This document shows, in pieces, positions 45,359 through 57,515 of a stretch of 64,000 nt of DNA. The first letter of the stretch is position 1. Each line of letters begins with the position of its first letter. Position numbers and translations under genes: made by a program. The notes below the pieces were generated by a model. That model was not told the DNA's origin and made no database searches. It was given only the letters and a program-made list of their open reading frames with translations. This DNA comes from Branchiostoma belcheri (Eukaryota; Chordata; Leptocardii; Amphioxiformes; Branchiostomatidae), in the NCBI RefSeq assembly GCF_001625305.1, contig NW_017802491.1, forward strand, positions 3,628,120 to 3,692,119. Direction: 5' to 3'.

Positions 45359-48300
45359 GATAATGAAGTACTGTACACGTTAATGTACATGTAGGTATCT
45401 GTATGTCTGGACGCCTGATAAACGTTTCAGCACCAAGGACGGCGCCGTCCCAGGTACCCAGCGTGCACATACTGTCGTATACCTACACCGATGCCTAGCA
45501 TTTCATTCCGACACTGTCATTCGGGTCACGTCCTTCCCTCCCAAACATGGGGACGGGAAGTCCATCAGTGCCAATATCATTCCTGGGGAATTCCTTCAAG
45601 ATTATGTAAGAGTCAAATCAGTAACCAACGATCTGTATCTGTATAGCCGGTATAACAGTCCCTCGGCGTAACGCACCAACGAGTTTTAAAGATCTAATAA
45701 ACGTGATCTTTTTTATCTCAATCAATTAGTTGAACACTTTGATATTTAAATGAAGGCATGTCTATTTCTTCTTCTTTTCTGAGCCGGTATTAGGTACTTA
45801 GAAGCTGGTACACCAACCAGTTTATTAGTCATTTTGTACATCATGCTTTTCCGCATAGCTTCCAGTGACACCCACTGTAGGTTCCATTTCCTTATTACTA
45901 GTACTAGAACCGATACCCCTTTCAAAGTTGTTAGTAGTGTTCATAGTCGTTTGACTGGGAGGGTTTACAGTAACTAATCAAGTTAGTGATCATCACAAGG
46001 TATTACAGGCTCTTCTCTGCGTGACGTATCATTGCCGAATGAAATATCAATATCTTTTTCAAAACCAACAGAGCGGAAAATGAACTTTTTGACTCTTGAC
46101 ATTTTGACAAAAGAAACTTGAAGTCGATAATTACAACGTAGTCAGACATTCTTCATGTGGAAAAGTTGACGGTGAAGGGCGCTGGCAAAATGCCGTTATC
46201 TTTTCTCAGTCTCCTAACTGCACTTCAGCGTAGATATCAGTCCACGAATTACTTTGCCAGGTTCGATACCCGTGAATTCCGCTCAGACTAATGGGCACCT
46301 GATGCACGGATAAAGGTCTGATAACAAATGAGGAGCGTTTTTGCTCATTTTTGTAGACTCATCAGTTTATCATGACTGGTTTACTGAGCTCTAAAGTAAG
46401 TTTTGAAGAAACTTCACGAGGTTTTACTAGAACTTTTTCGAGCAAATATAGTTCTTTAAAGTTACATGGCTAAAACATACTAGAAGTTTTTTTCATGTTA
46501 CATGAGTTAAGCATCGGTCATACGTATCAGTTTAAACAACATAGACGTAACAGTTACTCCTCAATATAATGATACAAATAATCACTGGAGAATCATGTTA
46601 GTAGCAGACCCGGTTCCTTATTTACTAAGTTAACAAACAAACAAACAAACAAACAAACAATCTGAAGGGATCAGATATTCTAATTAATGAATGAAAACCT
46701 GAATGACTTTAGCGTATTAAAGAGTGGAAGCTTGAAGGACTGAGTGAATGAATTGCTGAATGAAACGCGTATGAAAGAATGAACGAACGAACGCACAGGT
46801 GGCAATACACGAAAGCAAGGCTGACGTCACTGTCCCGACCTTCAGACGACACGTTGGTCCCATTGACGTAATGACAATTTTACCGTCTGCCATTAAAAGC
46901 CGAACAAATGACTCCCTATAAGAACAGAGTATTATAAAGAGACCTCTGATCGATCAGGTCTATAAACTAGATCTCGCGGAACTGCAGCTTGATTGGGGAA
47001 GGGTGCGTTTTTACGTGGCGGACGTCGGTAATGTGCATGGATTCTCCACAATGGGCAGTCATGTGGTGTATTACCAATCTGTGGGGACAAGAACGCTTAT
47101 TGTAGAATAATGAAAGACTTGACCATGGCTCAATAACAAAATCCGAGTCAGCAGACAGTAAAACCGCAGATAATGGGGTCATCGACCTGTAGCTTCTCGC
47201 GATCATGAAGACTGATCATCTCGGATCTGAAGGCTTGAAAAGACGTCAGCAAGAAATCCTGCAATCAGTAAGTCTTGGATTTTATACTCGTGTGGGTTTA
47301 GTGTAGAGGTAATATCAGATTTATCAATAGATGAAAACGCTTAAAACTTGCTTCAGGGCGCCGTTTTCTGTGATATAATTGACTGTGTTGTTTTCTTTAC
47401 CTCGGGAATTTGTAGGAATGATGCCATCTTTTATGGTTTTATTGCACCGAAGCACCTATGGGATGCTTGGGAATATTCACTAAATCCCCGGAATTGTTAC
47501 AATTTGTAGTTTATTGTCCTTTTGTTTGTCACTAGGCGCTGCGCAGTCTTAAAGTGTAATCCTTCGGGAGTGTTGTTAGCTCAAATAAAAATGAAAGTAT
47601 ATCACACGTTGTTTTCGAGTCGTTTCTTTACGTTTTTGTCATGACAGACACAAGTGTCAAAATTTTACAACCTACACTAAGCCTCGTTGATTGCCTTGTG
47701 GTAAAGAATGCCCCAAAATATAGGGAAACTTTCACAAGTTCTGTCCAGCCAACGTCAAACTAAATAAAAGTAACAAGTACTCATGAAGTGCTTTTTGAAA
47801 TTGTTTTGTCTGTGTAACATTCTGTAACATTTAGCACACATATTGACAAGTCGACTTGGTAATCGCACTTTCCAGTGAGACTATGAACGTATATTAAAAC
47901 TTTATGTCGTCAAAGTTTTCTGACGAGTTTACCCTTAAAAGCGTCTCTGACTTTTGTCCCAGAGACGTTCCCCGTTGCTGGAGTTCTATTCCTGTAAGTC
48001 TGCAGGTCAAACCCATAGGAGCGATTAAGAGACAGTGAGGGATGAGAGTATAGAGTTTTAAGTATAAGCTGCACTCTGTTGGGTCATAATGTTGAGTCTT
48101 ATGTGTGAGAATTGCGGTGTGTTCCCAAAGGGCTGATCTTTCAATCTTAAAGCGCCACCTCACAGATGGCATCCAGCGCTCATTTCCGGTGGAGAAGCAC
48201 TCTTCACGTCACAAAGGCGTCTTCGAGAACATCAAGATCAAGTACAGCCAACACGTGCGTCTCGGAGTGGCTTCAAGTTCAACACAGGATCTCACCGACG

Positions 48301-48423
48301 TGATGGAAAACTTCACATACACCGTCTTTTTGTCTCATGCAAAATGATTCATTTGCCAACGATGAAGCATTTTGCATCATCTGATTACTAGTACATGGAT
48401 GACATTTCCTGAGAATGAGTGGT
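45359..48423. other. Intergenic with simple repeats
   Basis: Contains an (ACAA)n run at 46633-46660 followed by a degenerate GAAT/GAAC-rich stretch to about 46795. No gene was seen. Confidence 0.5.
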
Positions 48424-48572
48424 ATGGCGAATAATAGAATCCATTTTCATTTCTTCACATTTCATTTATTCTTTACCTTTGGATTTGATTTTGTCATTGT
48501 CCGACATTAGTATCGTTTTCCAATATTTTTTTGTTGCAATTTACGGCATATATTTGTTCATTTTGCACCTGA
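48424..48572 (+). repeat. Dispersed ~150-bp repeat, copy 1
   Basis: It shares ATTTTCATTTCTTCACAT, CAATATTTTTT and GGCATATATTTG-TCATTTTGCA with 57270-57414, in the same order and orientation. Family not recognised. Confidence 0.65.
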
Positions 48573-48599
48573 TATAAGCTGTCTGGGACCCACAGGTAC

Positions 48600-49205
48600 G
48601 CAATCATGCACAATCAAACACATTGATAGCGAAGTTGGAATTTGTACAGCGACGGGCAGTTAGGTTTGTATGTGGGGACTACAGGTACTCATCTAGTGTA
48701 ACACAACTCCGAACATCACTTGGCCTTCCCACCCTGCAGCAGCGCAGAAAACAAGCACGCTTAACACTTATGTACAAGTCCGTCCAACAGCTGGCAGCAG
48801 TACCCATACACGACTACTTGACACTGAACACAAATACAACTAGAGGTCATCCCTTCCGCTTTATTACTCTTACAACAAAGACAGAGACATTTAGAACTAG
48901 CTACTTCCCTAGAACAACCATAGAGTGGAATAACCTCCCGTCTCAAGTAGTTACTGCCAAGTCACTTGATTTGTTTAAACGGGGGCTGGCCCAACACATG
49001 GGCCTCCCCCACCCCCATATGTAAATATTATGTATACTTAGTGTGGCCAACACATCATTTTCCTAGTTATATTTTCGATTGCACAAGTTTTGTTAAGTTA
49101 TTGAGCACGGTTGCACCACCACCACCGGCCACACTGAGGCGGGCACCTGGACGTGATGTCCCTTGCGGGATTTTGTCCAGTACTGTATAAGATAAGATAT
49201 ATACA
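48600..49205 (+). mobile_element. LINE 3' end, 5'-truncated
   Basis: The open frame 48623-49024 encodes the C-terminal part of a non-LTR reverse transcriptase ORF (LEFVQRRAVRFVCGDYRY, LGLPTLQQRRKQARLTLMYK, YFPRTTIEWNNLPSQVV, a typical ending). A 3' UTR of about 180 bp follows (GGTTGCACCACCACCACCGG, TTGCGGGATTTTGTCCAGTA), ending at an AAGATAAGATATA tail. The frame is open over the whole kept part, which argues for a fairly young copy. It is Crack/Jockey/CR1-like and is a different family from the other two LINE ends here. Confidence 0.85.
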
Positions 49206-50436
49206 TATACGATTTACAGTATGGTCGAAAACTTTTTTCTGGACGACAATTCAACATTTCCTTATTGTGGAACTTTCCCCAAAGTTGTTTCAAACTTTGA
49301 TGGGGGGGGGGGGCTTCATTTTGAGTTTGATGGCTGACTAAGATTGTGCCAAAGTTTGACAGGACATAGATCCTCCCAGGCAGAACATTTGCCGTTGGAT
49401 TGTCTGTAGGTAACAGGACTGGACGGCGTCTGCCAGGACTCATCGGAAATATCGACGTCACACATCCGGGTTCTAAGAGGGATGACAACTATTGGGATGA
49501 TTCTTGTCTGATTTTTGTCACGGCAGCTTCACAATTCGTCACTAACAGCAGAGCGTGTCGCGGGTCGGATTAGGAAATCGGACAGCTTGATCTTTTCTCG
49601 ATCTGTTAGATGGCAAACCTGAAGCCCGTCGTCTCAGGAAGATTGAAAAAGCTGACAGATGGCTTCAACTAATACCAAGTGTTTTAAACTGAAGATAGGT
49701 TGATGCCATGTTTGGACATGAGAATCCCTAATGGGATTACGTGTTGAGTGACAGGACGATGCATCATGTCAAACAGAAGGATTAAATAGTCTCCCAACCT
49801 TACACTTGATGTGCCGTGTGCAGAATGTCAACTAGGAGACACTTTTGGCCTTGCCTGATTTGGAGAGAGACAGTGGTGTAGTTGTTATCCGATGGGACAG
49901 TTGTACCGAATCGTCCATCAATCATGAGTGACACGGCGCTTTATTACTGCCTGAAGGGTGAAGGATTGATTGTCATGTCCGGGGACGTCGTCTGGGCGGG
50001 AGGAAGACTTATTGCTTTCTGCGACATGAGCACAAACATTGTAGGAAGAAATGGCAGGTGGAACGACGGTGGAGACGGTGGGTGTGGGAGTGAAACAGGC
50101 ACAGATGTTTCTCGCCATGTTGGTCGATTTCTTGTTACACAACGCAGCAATCAATGGCACTGATTTTCCACGGGGTTGGGCAGCCTGTAAGCCGTTCCAA
50201 TTTGGGGAAATCTTACCGGGGATAGGTTTTCCTCTCGGTGAATAATTCTCAGAATTACACGGGCATCCATTTTCCTGCCTTGACATTGACCTTCAGAGCC
50301 GAGCTCGTGACGGAGACACTCACGGTGTTCATCATAGCCAAGTTCTGAGCAGTCCCACTCTCACACGGCAGCCCTCCCTGAACTTTCGCCCTTTTACTCC
50401 TGTATCCCCATCATTCACGTCTCAAAGTTCCCTCTA
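49206..50436. other. Intergenic, no gene seen
   Basis: Contains a poly-G run near 49301-49312. ORFs are short and unsupported. Confidence 0.5.
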
Positions 50437-50680
50437 GGGTCGTGTGGCGTAATGGCAGAGTGCTCGGCTCAGAACCAAGAGGTCCCGGATTCGAATCTTT
50501 GTCATGCCACCGATCTTGTGCCCTGGGAAAGGCATTTTACATGACTTTCCTCACTTCACTCAGGTGAAAATGAGTATCGTCTGTGGTCCTCTGTGTTAGT
50601 GGCGGTATGAAAATAAGTTGGAAAACTCGACTGTGCCGTCATCATGTCTTGTCATTAAATGCTGGAATAAAAGTTTCCTC
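50437..50680 (+). mobile_element. tRNA-derived SINE, copy 2
   Basis: A box TGGCGTAATGG (50445-50455) and B-box-like GATTCGAATCT (50488-50498). The body is the same as at 45117 (GCCACCGATCTTGTGCC, CTTTCCTCACTTCACTCAGG, TTAGTGGCGGTATGAAAATA). It ends near GGAATAAAAGTTTCC. It is closer to tRNA form than copy 1. Confidence 0.82.
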
Positions 50681-51300
50681 CAATCTCTCATCCGTCTTGT
50701 ACCATCCATGACCGAATTCCTACCTCAATCTCTCGATGTCTTCCAAAACCTCCGTGAAATATTTACAGTTTTTTTTTGTGAATTTCTCGTTTAACTCATT
50801 ATTGTGTATTTCCTGTTGATTCTGTCCATTTTCCCACTGGCTCACAGTAAGACAATAGACATGTATTTAGCGTTGAATTTAAGACAGGAAATATGATAAT
50901 CTATTATTGGGATCTTTGGCCTAACGTCCATAAATGACTACAGCGGATTACAAGCAAACGGGTACACAGACACCACAAAAACAAATTTCTCCGTACACGA
51001 GGTAATGAAGCTAGCTATAAGTGTGTATGAAATGATGCATACTTCTTGACCTTCGACTACGATTACAAAAATTCTTCTTCAACAGTACTTACTGGAACCC
51101 AATATTGATTTCACTCATCAATAGTGACTAAAAGCTTTTTTTTATCGTAATCCTTGTCCGTGCCAATCCTCCGATCAGATTTCTCCAGTCCGCTCAGGCT
51201 AACTGAAATCATTACTGCTTCCTGCCCGTCTGTCACTCACAATAGCGAACCTATATGTGTGGGCGGACAGCAAGTGTATACACAACTCCCATGTTTTCGA
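50681..51300. other. Intergenic, nothing recognised
   Basis: No ORF or repeat of note. Confidence 0.5.
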
Positions 51301-51629
51301 TTTAATGTTAAACATGTTAACAGAAGCTAGGTAGCTTCTACATGTTTGGTTAACTGGCGATAGGGAGCTTCTATTTGAGTTAAGCATGATGACAGAAAAT
51401 AGATAGCTTCTATCAAAGTTAAACATGTTAACAGATGGTATGTAACTTCTATTAAAGATAAACATGATAACAGAGGGTAGATAGCTTCTATCAATTTAAA
51501 CTTGTTATTAGAAGACAGCTTCTATCAAAGTAAAATATGCTAACATCAGTTAGATAGCTTCTATTAAAGTTTAACATGATAGCAGAAAGTAGGTAGCTTT
51601 TATCAAAGTCAAACATGTTAACAGACGGT
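51301..51629 (+). repeat. Minisatellite, ~7 diverged units of about 45 bp
   Basis: Units follow the pattern AACATGTTAACAGA..GTAG, then ATAGCTTCTATCAAAGTTAA. Spacing varies slightly and every unit has substitutions, so the array is old. The first unit contains AGAAGCTAGGTAGCTTCT, a perfect 8-bp inverted repeat with a 2-nt spacer; later units keep a weakened form. Confidence 0.8.
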
Positions 51630-53953
51630 CTATATCTACACTAAACCCTTATAAATGTTTCAATAACACTTCTATATATATTGTTGAGCTCATCAATAAA
51701 TCTCCAGCGTTTGTCTGTGTCACGACTTGTGTCCTTAGGTCGTTTTGCCGGGAGACACGAGTTGGCATGTGTCGGAAAGGTTCACAACATTCCGTCGGAC
51801 GTCCGCGGGAAAAATTGGATTGTGGATCAATCAAATATGACCGAAGTCGACTTACATTACGATCTGCTCCGAAAGAAAGGTACATCGTGAGTCACTGTGT
51901 GCACCAAGAGTCAAAAGTCATGTATCAAGTCCCTTATCTAGTAACTGGCAGGTACAACCTATCTAGCTTTGGAGGATTTTCAACTTCTCGGAACTTCTTA
52001 AGAACTGACACAAGTCAAGACGGGACTTTAATTTTAAGTTGCAACATACGGAGAGAATTAAGTAGAAGCTTGAGACATCTGTAGGCGTTATGATATGAAA
52101 TGTATGAAAATGAAACGCATGAGAGGCGCCCGGTTCCGCGTGTGATTAGGTAATGAATGTTGAACATGATAGATGTGATCATTAATATCTGAAGCACAGG
52201 GGTGTGAAGTAACTTAGCTTTACGTGTTGCTCTGACATCTCGTTATCACCAGATAAACAAAAGACGAACGAGCGACTTCCAGCTTTCGACTGCACTTATC
52301 TTTGGCTTGAAATATTAATGGAATACAGAACTGTGCACAGAGGGCCAAGGGCGCAGGGCCTTTAGAAAAGGGCATCTACGCCGTCCGATAGTGCACGTGT
52401 GCCGACCAAAGGTGCTCCAGGCAAATCGTATAAAAGCGATGGCAGGGGGTCTAAATCCTCGTGTACTGGCAGTTCGTTTCCTCTAAGTGACAGCCTATTG
52501 CATTGGGTTCTTATATTTTGCAATAACCCGAATGCAAATGAAACAAGTACAAACGGATCACAGTCAGACTTAAAGGGCAAAAACATTTGTCATCAAATCC
52601 CCAACGGACTAGATCCCCCCGACTAATACAAATATTACTTTTGTGATTTGTTTTACGTGGTAGTAAAGTGTTTAAACTTATGACACACGTAGATTATGTA
52701 GGAAACATTTTTATTACGAAGTTCTTTATTACACCACAATCTGTATGTTTTCTCCTGCACTAAAATGGATACCAGTAATCGACCGGATACATAATCGATC
52801 CAGAAGGTGAAATAAAGACTGAAGTATGTGTGTACGTGTGGTAACCCGTGTGAGGGCACACGAAGTGAAGGCTTCTCTCTCCTCAGAACCAATCGTAACT
52901 TGTCAAAAACTTATTAAAAGGGAATGAAAGAGTAGTTAGATGATGGATAGATGTGATGCACAGTATGCGCTTTCAATCAAGTTGCGGCTACGGCATATGT
53001 TCAATACCACCATCACTCATATGATTTAGGAAAGGAGAATATTACAAAAATCAGAAATCCTGGAGATCAAATGAAGATGTATGCAATCTGTCAACTGGAA
53101 TCATGCTGGAAGGCGTATTCATCTGCGTTATCAAGATGCCATTTTTAGCACTAAAGGTTACAAGGTATGTAATTCAGCATGCGATACCCGTGCATATTAT
53201 ATATCTGCATTCAACTTACACAAAGTTAGTGCCGGGGATTTGTGATTATAAGCCATAGCAAAGGTAGGTCTAGATGTATGGTATGGGTGTATTATAATCA
53301 TTATCCGGTTCCGTAGCGGTTCTCATTGAAATAAAAAAACGTGACATATAACCCAACTAGAATTTATGGCCGAACAAAGCGAAAATGCATTCACAAGTGC
53401 CCGCTGTATAGTAAAAGCCACCGTATTGGAGATCAAGGTGACTTGTCCCATACGGCGTATTGATTTTGTGCCGCGGTACCAAGGACACAGGAGGCAGCCC
53501 GATACCGGTATAAGTCATTGTGTATTAGTTCAGGACGGCAAGTTCTAGTGCACACGCCCACGTACGGCAGGCTGGAAGATGGTAGTGATGTACGAGTAGC
53601 TCCACTTCTGTACTGCAGAGCTGATTCACATGTACAGCGGCTACAAGGTAAGTGGCAGAACTCCTGCACCGTTTCATTTTACTCGCGAGCAGCTGCATTG
53701 TGATTAAAGCTCGGCTACCTCTGGAAATATTGGGCAGCTGACGGGTTCATCCATCCAGCCCAGGGGCGGAATAGATATTACATATTGTTCTTTACAAGGA
53801 GCGTGTGGCCAGAAGGTAGGGAATAAAATGAAATGATTTAATAAAAACGACACGATATATAGATTCATAAAATGTTTACAACTTCAAGGCCGTTCAAGGT
53901 TAAGTGCATATACATCCATTACCATTCCGAACGCGTCGTCTTTGCAGCGGAGT
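51630..53953. other. Intergenic, no gene seen
   Basis: Short ORFs only. No repeat of note. Confidence 0.5.
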
Positions 53954-54785
53954 TGATGACAATGACAATGACAATGACAATGACCTTTATTGCATATTCA
54001 CGCCCTACATGGGCCAAATGCATTAAGCTGGATAACTATAGGTACAGGTATAGAAGAAACAAGTGTTATACTTCTGTGCTATAACTATAGGTACAGGTAT
54101 ATAAGTAACAGTGTTATACTTCTGTGCTATAACTATAGGTACAGGTATATAAGTAACAAGTGTTATACTTCTGTGCTACGTCTCTAACTACAGGATCTAT
54201 CTACATGATCTCCTCTCTCTTTTTGAAACATGTATGAACAAATTTACATAGCTTTTCATTTACATCGTAGTGCTTGGATGTCATAATATATTTGAACAGT
54301 TCTGCTTTTGACAAGTATGTATATTTCTTCTCTAACTCTAAGGAATTGATAAAGGATTTCCGCATATCAGTGTATAACGGGCATTCTAAGACAAAGTGTT
54401 CTTCATCCTCTACACAGTTACTGTTACATAGAGTGCAAATTCTGTTACTTGCTGGAGTCTGGTTATACCTACCAATTTCGATCTGTAATTGGTGATCACT
54501 AATCCTTAATTTTGTCAATGCTCGACGATGACTAAACTTTTGCACATCTAAATATTGTTCTTTTTCATATGTAAGCTTAATTGTTTTGTAAGTTCTTAAC
54601 TTATTTCCTTGTCTTCCATTTTTGCTATATTTGGAGTTTATTTCTGAGTAGAAATATTGCAGAAAATTGTCTTTTAGTCTTTGTTTTAGTTCAGATTGAG
54701 CAGATGGTGTGTTTCTGTCTTTTTGGAGTAAAAGGTAGGCAAAACCTGACTCCTCGAGTATTCTACTTATATTTGACAACCAGCA
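53954..54785 (-). mobile_element. LINE 3' end with zinc-knuckle ORF C-terminus
   Basis: The minus-strand frame 54779-54201 encodes 192 residues ending a non-LTR ORF2. It has KLRISDHQLQIEIGRY, then CTLCNSNCVEDEEHFVLECP, a C-x2-C-x9-H-x4-C zinc motif usual after the RT domain in L1/Tx1- and I-related clades. The 3' UTR runs down to 53954, with AATAAAGGTCATTGTCATTG and a tail of about five GTCATT units. It is 5'-truncated. The 192-codon open frame suggests a young insertion. A three-copy minisatellite sits in its 3' UTR. Confidence 0.85.
54031..54178 (+). repeat. Three tandem ~48-bp units in the LINE 3' UTR
   Basis: Each unit reads ATAACTATAGGTACAGGTAT, then AAGTAACA and GTGTTATACTTCTGTGCT. Units 2 and 3 are nearly identical; unit 1 differs slightly. 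Confidence 0.85.
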
Positions 54786-55149
54786 AGGTATTTTGTTGAT
54801 AGAAAAATTGAAACACAGCGTCTTTATATGTGTTTCCTTTTTTCAATGAGAAAACTTAACGATAGATTTATCAAAGGTAACGGCTGTATCCTACTCTAAA
54901 TGGTTGTTAATTGTGTGGATCATACCGCCTGGCGGCAAGGCTCGACGGGATACCAAATGGAGCTATATCTGATGTGGCGAGAAATTCAGTCCGAAATGGA
55001 AAATCATCCGCCCGTTGGAGCTATAATATCCGTTCCTTTTTCAACACATCTCGGTGGATATGAGTTGCTAAAACTAGCGCTAGTATTCCTGGGAGATTGT
55101 TTTCGTCTGCCAGTAAAAGCTACCGTTAACATCCACCAGAGAAGGATAA
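54786..55149. other. Intergenic, nothing recognised
   Basis: A 106-codon ORF at 54900-55220 runs into the following repeat and has no known domain, so no gene is called. Confidence 0.5.
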
Positions 55150-55516
55150 CTTTAAAGGGGCAGTATGTAACATTTTTGCACCAAAATTTGAAATATTGTA
55201 TGAAGGAAATATTAGGGTGATCTTGATTTACTTCTACTTTTCAATATATTTGTGAGATTATCTCACATTTATGACGTTCATGGTTGGAGCTAAAACAGCC
55301 CACACCAGGTGCACTCAGTTTGTGGTGCCACCACAAACTACCAGAATGTAAACAAACATGGCTGTGTTTCAAGTTCGTAATTTGGCACCTCCACTTCTTG
55401 AATGGCACTTGGAGGAGGAGGAGGGTGGTTGATTCAGCTTACTTTGTCAAGAAATGACCAGAAAACCTACGTCTTGTATCATCCTCATCTTGAGGTTATA
55501 TAATGCAGCTTTAAAG
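55150..55516. mobile_element. MITE, CTTTAAAG-ended, ~367 bp
   Basis: The left end CTTTAAAGGGGCAGTATGTAA and right end TATAATGCAGCTTTAAAG are imperfect inverted repeats of about 20 bp. Inside are a GTGAGATTATCTCAC hairpin and TTTGTGGTGCCACCACAAA, a perfect short inverted repeat. No ORF. TTAA at the tips could be a target duplication, but this is not settled. Confidence 0.65.
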
Positions 55517-57269
55517 TCTGAGCAATGATGAGCATTAATATTTCAGACTCACCGTTCAACTACGAAATAGCATCACGTACTGAAAGGCTGTCCACTTCTC
55601 TGGCCACTTTCATTGGCCAGAGAATGACGTCATTGACAAACCGTCCCGTCACTGATTTTTAGAGAAGAATCGATGGAATATATGCCGAACAAAGGAGGCC
55701 AAATGAAGTCATGCACTTGTCACTTGAGTAATTGAAGAAATGATTCATGATTCACGGTTCATTTCTCAAGTACATTTGTATTTCTGTATGCATTCGTTAG
55801 CGTTATGAAGAGAGGACCAAAATATGGCCTATATTTGAGAGCAAATGCAAAATGTTTCATTCACGGCTTTTCCAAACGTAGTCTGATCACAATCCAAATG
55901 CGAAGAGGTAGACATCCAATAAATAATAAATCACAAAGAGGAGGTAATATAGAATGTTTCACACTTTTCTAGACTGTAACAAAGAAAGGTCTGCGAAGAT
56001 CACATTAATGTCGACTGAAATGGATGGAATGATTCAGTGCCATATCAAGTGTTATGTACATGAGAAGTTGTGGCGTGTCTAAAACGATAATGTGAGAAGT
56101 GTGCGGGGTGTAGGCGTGGCAGACGCAGTGTCTGTGCGGGAATGGGTTGTGAGATGAAGTGCGGGAGGTGATATGACCTCCCCTGTTCCCGTCCAACCGA
56201 CTTGTCAATCACATCCCACACCCGCCGCACTGATCGATATTCAATTTGAAATGTAACGTTCTTCACTTTGAATTTTAGCCTCTAAGTTGTGAACTGAATA
56301 AATACTGTATACGATAATGTATTTCGTGTTTTTGATAGCTGAATCGCGTTGGTACTAGGATATTGGCCAAGAATATAAGCTGTACTAGAAAATGTCATCA
56401 ATACTGGATAACCAGGCAGATGGCGCTCACGCTCAATCAATCTGGTATAAAAATTTCATGCCGTACTTGCCGGACTGGTGAGATAGAAAATAGTTTTGCC
56501 ACAGCTGTGCACTTGGGCTGAAATACGTACATGTTGTAACCACGCCCGTCTCCTGGGTTTTTGTAGTATAATCCAAGAGAACACTTCAATGGCGCCATAT
56601 CTTTCAAAGTAATTACATTGGAATGAAAGCATTATATAGATTATACGTCATGACGAAATATATTGTGGAATAAACTTCCAAAGATGAAAGAATTTGGTAT
56701 TCCAAATGACGTGGGAGTATGTCTTGTAATTGAGTTATTGTTGCGCTAATTTCAGCAAATTCTGGGCTGGTTTCGATGCAATTTCGATGGGCTTAGAACG
56801 ACGTGGAATATAATGGAGAGTGTAGTATGAAAAGTTGCGGTGAGGTTTAACTTTCCCTCGTGGGGATGAATTTGTAATTTGATTCATCAAAATGAAGTAA
56901 GGGTCCAATAACGTACACAAAGCCCGGGGCCTGGGGCGCTCGTTATTTCTGCAGGGCGCTATTTACAGGCAGACATCTGGCGGAATGAGAGAAACTCGGG
57001 TATATTCAGGGGAGTATCTGGGTCGGCAGCCAGCTGAAATTACTGCTGAAGTCAGCGGGTCATGTACAACAGCTCTGCCTGGAGATGCAGAAAATTGAAG
57101 GAACGTTAGTGAGTGTGTGAGTTAGGCCATGTTGAGTTGATTATATGGATGACATCCTCTGGGTACCACAAACTTGATGCGGGCGTGCGACTACTTGGCA
57201 AAAAGAAGTTGGTTTCATTAGGAAATATACGTGGTCATGAAGGCGTGAATCAACATACAGAGTATGATT
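55517..57269. other. Intergenic, no gene seen
   Basis: Short ORFs only; nothing else recognised. Confidence 0.5.
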
Positions 57270-57414
57270 TGGCGAATAATATGCACTTCATTTTCATTTC
57301 TTCACATGCCTTCTTTTCGTTTAGAATTGACTTTGGCATTCTACGACATAAGCATCTTTTTACAATATTTTTTGTTTGCCATTTAAGGCATATATTTGCT
57401 CATTTTGCAGCTGC
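57270..57414 (+). repeat. Dispersed ~150-bp repeat, copy 2
   Basis: GGCGAATAATATGC, CATTTTCATTTCTTCACAT, AAGGCATATATTTGCTCATT and TTGCAGCTG align with 48424-48572. Confidence 0.65.
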
Positions 57415-57458
57415 TTTGTAAGGTTTACATTACAGCCAACATTTGTTTTTGGAAACAC

Positions 57459-57515
57459 GAAAATTCATGCGCGCGCGGGTGTTATCTATATACTAGTAAT
57501 CAACATGGTCTTTAC
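57459..57515 (+). repeat. Short dispersed repeat, copy 3 of 3
   Basis: GAAAATTCATGCGCGCGCGG, ATCTATATACTAGTAATCAA and CATGGTCTTTA align with 26175-26229. It lies 45 bp after the other dispersed repeat, so the two may be parts of one element. Confidence 0.55.
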
